Below, piece by piece: positions 1-5,391 of a stretch of DNA of 5,391 nt; within the stretch, counting starts at the first letter, position 1; each line of letters starts with the position of its first letter. The DNA comes from Thermotogaceae bacterium (GTDB lineage Bacteria > Thermotogota > Thermotogae > Thermotogales > Thermotogaceae). Location of the stretch: the NCBI GenBank assembly GCA_021161105.1, contig JAGHBG010000053.1:1-5391 (forward strand). Direction: 5' to 3'. Under the pieces are notes generated by a model, which saw only the letters and a list, made by a program, of their open reading frames with translations, made no database searches and was not told the origin of the DNA. A program made the translations under genes and the position numbers.

Positions 1-84
1 AGTCTTTGTGGTTATCCGATTCTTCTAGTTTTGATCTTTAAGCCTTAGATTTTTAATTCTCGAGTAATTCTAAAATGGAAGTTA
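1..84. other. Intergenic region downstream of the DUF554 gene, no gene seen
   Basis: All three plus frames meet a stop within the first 48 bases. The minus strand shows no ATG, GTG or TTG start in this stretch, so I see no coding sequence. A CTCGAG palindrome at 59-64 is flanked by AATTCT copies at 55-60 and 66-71, but there is no loop and no following T-run in the direction of the operon, so it does not make a convincing intrinsic terminator. Transcription may continue leftward beyond the window or end there. Confidence 0.6.
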
Positions 85-792
85 TTAGATAATGCTATAA
101 ATATAATCCACCATCGGTATTATTACCAGTGCAGGAAGGAAGTTTCCGACTTTTATGTCTTTGATTTCAAGAAGCCTTATGCCTATTGCAAGGACAAGAA
201 GGCCACCGAGGGATGTCAGGTCGGCAAGGTATATGGGCTCTGCAAGGAATCTCAAGCTGTTTGCAAAAGAGACCAACAAGCCTTGAAAGAGTAAGACCCA
301 TACCGCCGAAAAAAGTACCCCCATTCCGTAAAGTGAGGCAAGTATGGAAGAGGAGATCATATCCATAAAGGATTTTACAAGTATAAGGTTAGCATCTCCC
401 TGAAGGCCGATGTTCAAACATCCTATTATCGTCATTGGGCCAATTGTAAAAAGGAGTGATGCTGTTACAAAGCCCTTTGCAAAGTTTCCTTCACCACCGA
501 CTTTTTTTGCAAGGTTCTCAAGACTGTTTTCAATTTCAAAGTATTCTCCAATTAAACCGCCAAAGAGGAGTGACAGTAGTATTAAAAGAAAATCAGGCTT
601 TCCAGGATAAGACAGATTTTCATCTAAAAGAGGTTTCAATGTCATTGACATCCCTATTGCAAGGCTTACAAGACCAATGGAGGTAAACATCATTTTTCTC
701 ATTTTTTCTGACAAGCCCTTTCCCATCCATATACCAAAAAGGCTGCCAATGATTACAGCAATTGTGTTTACAATTGTGGCGTAGTGCAACAT
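85..792 (-). CDS. DUF554 family integral membrane protein (YdfK/YqgA-like)
   Basis: This is a 235-residue polytopic inner-membrane protein of the DUF554 family (relatives include B. subtilis YdfK and E. coli YqgA). Its function and substrate are not established, although transport is often guessed. About seven hydrophobic segments are visible, near residues 5-24, 33-53, 67-84, 106-128, 145-176 (possibly two), 192-210 and 216-233. Family landmarks are the N-terminal small-residue helix with IVNTIAVIIGSLFG, GGLIGEYFEIE (78-88), FTIGPMTIIG (115-124) and the GLQGD plus K-S-x-x-D block (129-144). The length is normal for the family and I see no frameshift. The ATG shares its A with the recG stop codon (TGATG) and has a good ribosome binding site, so translation is probably coupled to recG. 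It is the last gene seen in the operon and ends in TAA. The family call is firm; no role can be read from the sequence. Confidence 0.88.
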   Translation of the reverse strand: MLHYATIVNTIAVIIGSLFGIWMGKGLSEKMRKMMFTSIGLVSLAIGMSMTLKPLLDENLSYPGKPDFLLILLSLLFGGLIGEYFEIENSLENLAKKVGGEGNFAKGFVTASLLFTIGPMTIIGCLNIGLQGDANLILVKSFMDMISSSILASLYGMGVLFSAVWVLLFQGLLVSFANSLRFLAEPIYLADLTSLGGLLVLAIGIRLLEIKDIKVGNFLPALVIIPMVDYIYSII

Positions 793-3128
793 CAGCTCAC
801 CTCCAGGAGTTTTATCTTTTCTCCGTAAAGTTCCTGTACTTTGCTGTATATTTGTTTGTATTTTTCCATATTTGGATCATTATTGACAAGCTCGAAAGCG
901 TCCAGTCTTGCTTTTCTTAAAATTTCGCTGTCCCTTACTATATCCGCAAATTTGAACTCCGGCATACCGTGTTGCTTTGTTCCAAGGAACTCGCCTGGTC
1001 CTCTCAGTTTAAGATCATATTCGGCTATTTTAAACCCGTCAGTCGTAGATTCAAAGAACCGTAGTCTTTCGTAAGTGTCCATATCAACATCTCCGTATAT
1101 CAAAAAGCAGTAAGCTTGATATTTGCTTCTTCCTACCCTTCCACGAAGCTGGTGAAGCTGCGCAAGCCCAAACCTCTCAGGATTCTCAATTACCATAACA
1201 GTTGCGTTGGGAACATCTATACCTACCTCGATAACCGTGGTGGAAACTAAAATATCGTATTTCCCCTCGGAAAATTCTCTCATCACTTCTTCCTTTTGGC
1301 TGTCGGGCATTTTCCCATGAAGCAGACTAGCTTTAAGATCCGGGAAGACTTCTTCTGAGAGGTATTCATACATCTCTGTTGCGGATTTTAAAAGAAGTTT
1401 TTCGGATTCCTCAACAAGTGGATAAACTATGTAAGCTTGATGGCCCTGCTTTACCTCTTCTCTTATAAATTCATATACATCATCTATTTTGGACACTGGA
1501 ATCATCATGGTTTTTACAGGCTTTCTCCCTGGAGGCATTTCATCTATTATTGAAACATCCAGGTCGCCATACAGAGTTAAAGAAAGAGTCCTGGGAATTG
1601 GAGTTGCTGTCATAACAAGGGTATCTACGAGTTTTCCTTTGCTCATCAATGCTTCTCTTTGTTTGACTCCAAATCTGTGCTGTTCATCGATAATAACGAG
1701 TCCAAGATTGGAAAAATGAACATCCTCCTGTATAAGGGCATGGGTTCCTATTATCACATCTATCATTCCATTTTTTAAAGCTGCCTTTATGTTTCTTTTT
1801 TGAGCTGCTGATGTTGAACCGGTTATAAGTGCCACTCTTATTCCCAGTTTCTCCAGGGTTTTCATTTTGTTGTAGTGCTGAAGGGCAAGGATCAGTGTGG
1901 GAGCCATCATGGCACCCTGGAAGCCTGCCTCGTAATTGTCTATCAATGCAAGCTGTGCAACGACTGTTTTTCCTGATCCTACATCTCCCTGAAGGAGTCT
2001 GTTCATCGGTTTTGAGCTTTTCATATCTTCTCGTATTTCTTTGTGTACTCTTTTCTGTGCATTTGTGAGTTTGAATGGAAGACTCTCCAAGAATTTATTT
2101 GCAAGCTCTCCTTTTATGTCTTTTGATATTCCACCTATTTGAATTTGCTTTTTCCTTGTCATTGCAAGGGCAACCTGGAAGTAGAACAACTCTTCATAGG
2201 AGAGCCTCTCTTTTGATCTGTTTAAATGATAGAAAGTTTTCGGAAAGTGCATTCCATAAAGGGCGGTTCTTTTATTTATGAGCTTTCTTTTTTCCACTAA
2301 AAACTTTGGAAAATCATCTTTAACATTACATACAACAGAAATATTCTCCTTAAAAATCCTTCTTATTGATTTTTGGGTTATTCCACTTGTAAGGCGGTAT
2401 ATTGGAAGGATTTCTCTTTTTAGCCTTCCATCATCTTCTATAACTTCAGGAAAGAGCATTTCAAGGTTTCCAAAGTATCCACGCTTCACAGTTCCTGTAA
2501 CAAGAACATCCTTACTTCTGAGTTTCTTAAGCTGATCATAAACATAATCTATGTTGAACCATTTAAGCACCACAGAATCAAAATCATCATTTAAAACAGC
2601 GGAAATTATCTTCATACCCCTTGTCTTTTTTCTATCAACTGACACTATCTTTCCTCTAATTGTAACTTTCATACCCTCTTTTAAGTCCTTTATCGGATAG
2701 ATTTTTCTTCTGTCCTCGTAATCTCTTGGAAGATAGTATATTAAATTACCGATGGTTTCAATTCCAAGTTTTCTTAACGTTTTAGCTCTTGCAGGTCCTA
2801 CACCCTTTGCGTAGGTGATTTCTGCATTTGGGTCTTTTACGTTTTTACATTCTGGGCTTGAGAGGAAAAATCGGTTGCGGTACTTTTCAATTAACTCCAG
2901 GGACTTTTCTACTCTGTAGTTTTTTCTTTTTTCAGGTAGGTTAAATATAGGTTCTATGTAAGCAAAGAGTTTTTCAAGCCAGTCTTTTGCCATCTCATCT
3001 TTCAGGAGGGGATCATCCAGATATCCCTTTAAGTTTAAACACTCTACAATTAGGGATAAATCCTTCTTTTTAAGGGCTTTTTCGAGTCTTTCAAGAAGTT
3101 CTTCAACAAGAAGGATCAAATTTTTCAA
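792..3128 (-). CDS. recG: ATP-dependent DNA helicase RecG
   Basis: RecG is a cytoplasmic superfamily 2 double-stranded DNA translocase that regresses stalled replication forks and remodels Holliday junctions, D-loops and R-loops. This 778-residue copy is longer than E. coli RecG (about 693) because of an N-terminal helical extension (about 1-100), as in Thermotoga. A helix-hairpin-helix-like segment follows (105-141, with GVGPARAKTLRKLGI), then the OB-fold wedge (about 150-240). Helicase motifs are intact: LTNAQKR (354-360), Walker A GDVGSGKT (381-388), APTLILALQH (409-418), Walker B DEQH (481-484), TATPIPRT (507-514), STTVIEVGID (629-638) and QLRGRVGR (660-667). The C-terminal translocation region is present with GFKIAEYDLKLRGPGEFLG (698-716). 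The start is TTG, overlapping the hydrolase stop by 4 bp; the next internal Met is residue 46, inside the extension, so TTG is preferred. All catalytic residues are present, so it should be active. Confidence 0.97.
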   Translation of the reverse strand: MKNLILLVEELLERLEKALKKKDLSLIVECLNLKGYLDDPLLKDEMAKDWLEKLFAYIEPIFNLPEKRKNYRVEKSLELIEKYRNRFFLSSPECKNVKDPNAEITYAKGVGPARAKTLRKLGIETIGNLIYYLPRDYEDRRKIYPIKDLKEGMKVTIRGKIVSVDRKKTRGMKIISAVLNDDFDSVVLKWFNIDYVYDQLKKLRSKDVLVTGTVKRGYFGNLEMLFPEVIEDDGRLKREILPIYRLTSGITQKSIRRIFKENISVVCNVKDDFPKFLVEKRKLINKRTALYGMHFPKTFYHLNRSKERLSYEELFYFQVALAMTRKKQIQIGGISKDIKGELANKFLESLPFKLTNAQKRVHKEIREDMKSSKPMNRLLQGDVGSGKTVVAQLALIDNYEAGFQGAMMAPTLILALQHYNKMKTLEKLGIRVALITGSTSAAQKRNIKAALKNGMIDVIIGTHALIQEDVHFSNLGLVIIDEQHRFGVKQREALMSKGKLVDTLVMTATPIPRTLSLTLYGDLDVSIIDEMPPGRKPVKTMMIPVSKIDDVYEFIREEVKQGHQAYIVYPLVEESEKLLLKSATEMYEYLSEEVFPDLKASLLHGKMPDSQKEEVMREFSEGKYDILVSTTVIEVGIDVPNATVMVIENPERFGLAQLHQLRGRVGRSKYQAYCFLIYGDVDMDTYERLRFFESTTDGFKIAEYDLKLRGPGEFLGTKQHGMPEFKFADIVRDSEILRKARLDAFELVNNDPNMEKYKQIYSKVQELYGEKIKLLEVS
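798..804 (-). promoter_or_regulatory. Ribosome binding site of the DUF554 gene, inside recG
   Basis: GGAGGTG lies 5 bases before the ATG at 792. It is formed by the last sense codons of recG (Glu-Val before the final Ser), and the recG stop overlaps the next start as TGATG. A ribosome finishing recG would stop exactly on the next start, which supports coupled translation and fixes the DUF554 start. Confidence 0.75.
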
Positions 3129-4045
3129 CCGCCCTTCTTGAAAAATCTATCGGTAGCCTTAACTATGAATTTTCTCCAGAGCAGAAAGGAAGTGATGTGA
3201 CCTGCAGGGAGAAGATATCTTTTTTTGCTGGAGCTTCCAAGGTGTCTGTAAAGCTCGTTAGATGATCTAAAAGGAATGAAAACATCAAGGAGTGCTGTAA
3301 ACACCACTGTTTTTGCTTTTACAAATTTTGCAAAGCTCAAAGGATCGTATTCGTAGCATTTCATCGGTGCTGTGTTAAGCTCTATGGAAGGATTTTTAAG
3401 TTCTTCGATGTATTTATAGAAATTATCTCTGGAGTGGAGCATTCTGCACTTTTCCCTTGAGCATTCTTGGTTTTGTTCATACTGAACCCTGAAAACCTTC
3501 GTTACGACGCTTTCCCAGGTTATGTAATAGAAATTCCCTCCGGAAACTACAAGTGATAGTCCCGACAGATCATGTCTGAAGGCTGAGGCAATGGTTGAAA
3601 TCATTCCTCCAAAAGAATAACCCATTAAATATAATGGATAACCGAATTTATCCTTAAGATAGTCAAGAGATGTGAGAACATCCACTGTTACATGTTCGAA
3701 TCGTGATCTCAATGCATCATTATCTGTTGTGTTTAAAAACATTTCACCGCTTTTATAGCCCTGTGGTGTTCTGTCAAAATGATAGGGGAGTATCATGAGC
3801 GCTGATGAATAGCCAAGTTTTGAGAACTTCTCAGGAAAATATTTCAGGTACTTAAGATTGTGCTGCCCAAGCCCGTGAACAAATAGCAATGTTCCCTTTG
3901 TTCCACCGGATGGATATGTATAAAGGTATATACTGGAAGCTTCCCTGTGTTCTGCAGGGTAGGGGCTTTTCAATATGGCTTTATCTTCATTTTCATTTAC
4001 TATCTCGTAGGAATCTTTGCTATAGTAGGATGCGAATCTTCTCAT
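3125..4045 (-). CDS. Alpha/beta hydrolase, probable serine esterase, lipase or thioesterase type
   Basis: This 306-residue protein has the alpha/beta hydrolase layout; its substrate is unknown. Visible elements are the oxyanion-loop motif HGLG (57-60) after strand TLLFV, the nucleophile elbow GYSFGG with Ser144, a probable acid Asp254 in ALLDVFIPF, and the catalytic His283 in LPAGHITSF, so a full Ser-Asp-His triad is in the expected order. The block LPYHFDRTPQGYKSGE (86-101) after strand 4 looks like a conserved signature of a subgroup of these hydrolases. A variable cap lies between about 172 and 235 and contains Cys195 and Cys200 (spacing C-x4-C) and Cys230. I see no signal peptide or membrane helix, so it is predicted to be cytoplasmic. 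The ATG lies 4 bp after the pheS stop and the gene ends in a TGA that overlaps the recG start, so it is co-transcribed with both. The fold is certain; esterase, thioesterase or peptidase activity cannot be distinguished. Confidence 0.87.
   Translation of the reverse strand: MRRFASYYSKDSYEIVNENEDKAILKSPYPAEHREASSIYLYTYPSGGTKGTLLFVHGLGQHNLKYLKYFPEKFSKLGYSSALMILPYHFDRTPQGYKSGEMFLNTTDNDALRSRFEHVTVDVLTSLDYLKDKFGYPLYLMGYSFGGMISTIASAFRHDLSGLSLVVSGGNFYYITWESVVTKVFRVQYEQNQECSREKCRMLHSRDNFYKYIEELKNPSIELNTAPMKCYEYDPLSFAKFVKAKTVVFTALLDVFIPFRSSNELYRHLGSSSKKRYLLPAGHITSFLLWRKFIVKATDRFFKKGG
3132..3139 (-). promoter_or_regulatory. Weak ribosome binding site before the TTG start of recG
   Basis: AAGAAGGG lies 3-4 bases before TTG (3126-3128), inside the last codons of the hydrolase gene. 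It is a poorer match and closer to the start than the sites before pheS or the DUF554 gene. With the TTG codon this suggests low independent initiation and dependence on coupling to the hydrolase through the TTGA overlap. Confidence 0.4.
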
Positions 4046-4049
4046 CTGT

Positions 4050-5024
4050 TTAATAGCTCCTTAAGAATCTTACATCATTCTTTATGAATTCTCTTATGTC
4101 GGTTATTCCGTATTTGAGCATTGCTATTCTGTCAATACCCATACCAAAAGCAAATCCTGACCACTCTTCCGGGTCGTAACCAACATTTTTAAAAACTTCA
4201 GGATCTACCATTCCAGCACCAAGTATCTCAAGCCATCCGTAACCTTCAAGATAAACATCGACTTCGAAGGATGGTTCTGTGAATGGGAAGAAGCTTGGCC
4301 TTAATCTTATCTCTGTATTCTCTCCAAACATCCTTCTTGCAAATTCTTCCAGTGTGAATTTAAGATGACCAACTGTCACTCTTTTATCTACATAAAGCCC
4401 TTCACATTGATGGAATACTGGAAGATGAGTTGCATCGTAATCTCTTCTGTAAACCCTACCAGGAGATATTATTGCAAGTGGTGGTTTTTTCTTAAGCATT
4501 GTTCTTATTTGAACAGGAGATGTGTGAGTCCTTAAAAGATGATTGTCGTCAAAATAAAAAGAATCATGCTCATCTCTTGCAGGGTGCCATTCAGGAGTGT
4601 TGAGAGCATCGAAGTTATGCCAGGTATCCTCTATATCTGGCCCTTCAACAACTTCATAGCCAAGAGAAACAAAAATATCTTCCATTTCCCTCCAGATTTT
4701 CATTACGGGATGGTTATGCCCCAGTTTTCTTCTTGCACCTGGCAGAGTAACATCCACCCACATTCTTTCAAAGGCTTTCTGCTTTTCCAACTTTTTTATT
4801 TCTTCCATTTTGTTTTTAATGGCTTCTTCTATTTCTTTTTTGAGTTCATTAACATGTTTTCCATATTCCTTTCTTTGTTCTGGTGGAATTTCTTTGATTT
4901 TCTTCATTAATTTTTGAACTTCTCCTTTTTTCCCCAGGTACTTAATTCTTAAATTGTTAATATCTTCATTACTGCTAACTTGACTTAATTCTGAGAAAAA
5001 TTGATTTTTTAAATCTTCAAACAT
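4050..5024 (-). CDS. pheS: Phenylalanine--tRNA ligase alpha subunit
   Basis: PheS is the catalytic subunit of the cytoplasmic alpha2-beta2 phenylalanyl-tRNA synthetase, which joins phenylalanine to tRNA-Phe using ATP. The 324 residues match the short bacterial form (E. coli 327). Residues 1-85 form the Lys/Glu-rich coiled-coil arm that contacts tRNA, with the conserved IKYLGKKGEV (27-36). The class II catalytic core follows: HNHPVMKIWREMEDIF (103-118, motif 1), RTHTSPVQ (165-172), GRVYRRDYDATHLPVFHQCEG (motif 2 region, 189-209), RPSFFPFTEPS (242-252) and GAGM...GFAFGMGIDR (269-299, motif 3). Ala292 in GFAFG corresponds to the position (E. coli Ala294) known to control the size of the amino-acid pocket, so ordinary Phe specificity is expected. 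The ATG start has a strong ribosome binding site 7 bases upstream. It is the first gene of the operon; pheT, usually adjacent, does not follow. Stop codon TAA. Confidence 0.97.
   Translation of the reverse strand: MFEDLKNQFFSELSQVSSNEDINNLRIKYLGKKGEVQKLMKKIKEIPPEQRKEYGKHVNELKKEIEEAIKNKMEEIKKLEKQKAFERMWVDVTLPGARRKLGHNHPVMKIWREMEDIFVSLGYEVVEGPDIEDTWHNFDALNTPEWHPARDEHDSFYFDDNHLLRTHTSPVQIRTMLKKKPPLAIISPGRVYRRDYDATHLPVFHQCEGLYVDKRVTVGHLKFTLEEFARRMFGENTEIRLRPSFFPFTEPSFEVDVYLEGYGWLEILGAGMVDPEVFKNVGYDPEEWSGFAFGMGIDRIAMLKYGITDIREFIKNDVRFLRSY
4057..4062 (-). promoter_or_regulatory. Ribosome binding site of the hydrolase gene, inside the end of pheS
   Basis: AAGGAG sits within the last codons of pheS, 11 bases before the ATG at 4045. 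The spacing is on the long side, but this is the only good match near the start and it supports the ATG chosen. Confidence 0.5.
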
Positions 5025-5031
5025 ATTTCTG

Positions 5032-5038
5032 CACCTCC
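5032..5038 (-). promoter_or_regulatory. Strong ribosome binding site of pheS
   Basis: GGAGGTG lies 7 bases upstream of the pheS ATG. It is a near-perfect complement to the 16S rRNA 3' end and decides the pheS start. Confidence 0.8.
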
Positions 5039-5045
5039 AGGTCTA

Positions 5046-5073
5046 AATGTAGTAGAATAAAAACTCTGGTAAA
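5046..5073 (-). promoter_or_regulatory. Candidate promoter for the pheS operon
   Basis: On the minus strand, TTTACC (5073-5068) and TACATT (5051-5046) are separated by 16 bases. Each matches 4 of 6 bases of the sigma-70 consensus. Initiation would fall a few bases before the GGAGGTG site, giving a leader of only about 15-20 bases. The spacer is AT-rich and is the only non-coding DNA upstream of the operon, which is the main support. The exact boxes are a guess. Confidence 0.3.
5053..5058 (+). promoter_or_regulatory. Candidate -10 box for the gene at 5098
   Basis: TAGAAT matches TATAAT at 5 of 6 positions. Initiation near 5065 would give a leader of about 33 bases containing the AGGGGAG ribosome binding site. 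No good -35 box is visible 16-18 bases upstream. It overlaps the candidate pheS promoter on the other strand, so the two may compete. Confidence 0.25.
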
Positions 5074-5084
5074 TTTTATCATAA

Positions 5085-5091
5085 AGGGGAG
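5085..5091 (+). promoter_or_regulatory. Ribosome binding site of the partial membrane protein gene
   Basis: AGGGGAG lies 6 bases before the ATG at 5098. Together with the in-frame stop at 5053 it supports this gene and its start even though the gene is truncated by the window edge. Confidence 0.7.
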
Positions 5092-5097
5092 AATCAG

Positions 5098-5391
5098 ATG
5101 AGAGTTAGGATTTTTGCATTAAGCGGAGCCCTGGCTTTGGTTACATCTTTTTTAGTTTTTTTCGTTTACGTTGCAATGCTGGGAGAAATGAGTCAATATA
5201 TTGGAGCTCTAACCTCAGACTTAGTAAAAAGATCAGTAAAAGTTATTGGAAGCAGCGTGGAAAAATTCCTAAGTGATGATCCGTGGATCTCCATGATAAA
5301 TAACGGTGAATACGAAAAAGTAGCGAAAAAGCTTATGGAAAATGAGTGGATTTCTGGTGTGAAAATAGAAGACTACTCTACCCCAACAACC
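5098..5391 (+). CDS. Membrane-anchored protein with extracytoplasmic domain, possibly a sensor (partial, 3' end missing)
   Basis: The first 98 residues of a gene that is open to the right edge of the window. It starts MRVRIFALSGALALVTSFLV. A short Arg-containing cytoplasmic tip is followed by one hydrophobic helix (about 5-26), which reads as an uncleaved signal anchor. A long amphipathic helix follows (about 29-56), then a mixed segment with PWISMINNGEYEKVAKKLMENEW and a beta-like GVKIEDYS near the end. This resembles the start of signal-transduction proteins with a periplasmic Cache- or four-helix-type input domain (chemoreceptor, GGDEF, HD-GYP or kinase), but no output domain is inside the window, so that role is inference. 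An adhesin, protease or cell-wall protein anchor is also possible. ATG is the chosen start: AGGGGAG lies 6 bases upstream and an in-frame TAG sits at 5053. It is divergent from pheS. Confidence 0.75.
   Translation, partial: MRVRIFALSGALALVTSFLVFFVYVAMLGEMSQYIGALTSDLVKRSVKVIGSSVEKFLSDDPWISMINNGEYEKVAKKLMENEWISGVKIEDYSTPTT

Noticed and set aside
51..76. AT-rich CTCGAG palindrome with repeated AATTCT as a terminator or operator
   Set aside because: The pairing needs a bulge and leaves no loop, there is no U-run after it on the minus strand, and no nearby gene would use it as an operator.
186..686. Three plus-strand open frames opposite the DUF554 gene
   Set aside because: They mirror a clear membrane protein gene, have low-complexity or Arg/Pro/Ser-rich content, and overlap each other in different frames.
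841..2535. Several plus-strand open frames of 68-85 codons opposite recG
   Set aside because: RecG is intact and highly conserved across the whole stretch. These frames are short shadows without start signals.
4539..4910. Plus-strand open frame of 123 codons opposite pheS
   Set aside because: It is antisense to the well-conserved PheS core and coiled coil. Its Phe-rich composition is what Lys/Glu codons give when read backwards, and it has no ribosome binding site or family resemblance.
5077..5082. TATCAT on the plus strand as the -10 box of the gene at 5098
   Set aside because: A start of transcription about 7 bases later would fall inside the AGGGGAG ribosome binding site, leaving no usable leader.
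5025..5097. T-box or riboswitch upstream of pheS
   Set aside because: The non-coding spacer is only 73 bp and shows no stem-loop with a terminator or a T-box-like sequence.
1..5391. Mobile element, CRISPR array, defence or toxin-antitoxin system
   Set aside because: No transposase, integrase, spaced repeats, target-site duplications or small toxin-like gene pairs are visible. Nearly every base is accounted for by five ordinary genes.

Overview
The window most likely comes from the chromosome of a bacterium of the Thermotogota (Thermotoga relatives). The main evidence is the RecG protein. It carries a long N-terminal extension of about 100 residues, and its helicase core reads almost like the Thermotoga maritima protein as I remember it (for example DEQHRFGVKQREALM and GDLDVSIIDEMPPGRK). 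Other signs fit: moderately low G+C, Lys/Glu-rich proteins, tightly packed overlapping genes, a TTG start and strong GGAGGTG-type ribosome binding sites. I cannot name the genus.

Layout. Four genes lie head to tail on the minus strand, transcribed from right to left: pheS (5024-4050), an alpha/beta hydrolase (4045-3125), recG (3128-792) and a DUF554 membrane protein (792-85). Only 4 bp separate pheS from the hydrolase. The hydrolase and recG overlap by 4 bp, and recG and the DUF554 gene overlap by 1 bp. This is very probably one operon with translational coupling. Positions 1-84 lie downstream of the last gene and hold no gene or clear terminator. To the right of pheS, a 73-bp AT-rich divergent spacer (5025-5097) precedes a fifth gene on the plus strand. 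That gene starts at 5098, runs off the window edge and encodes a protein with one N-terminal membrane anchor and an apparently extracytoplasmic domain.

Function. The operon joins unrelated jobs: charging of tRNA-Phe (PheS), an unassigned serine hydrolase, fork and recombination-intermediate remodelling (RecG) and an unassigned membrane protein. It looks like a growth-related housekeeping cluster, not a dedicated pathway. The partner subunit gene pheT does not follow pheS here, so it must lie elsewhere in the genome. I found no mobile element, CRISPR array, RNA gene or clear new system. The points of interest are modest: the pheS gene order, the TTG start of recG, stop/start coupling, a hydrolase with an unusual cysteine-containing cap, and the truncated putative sensor.
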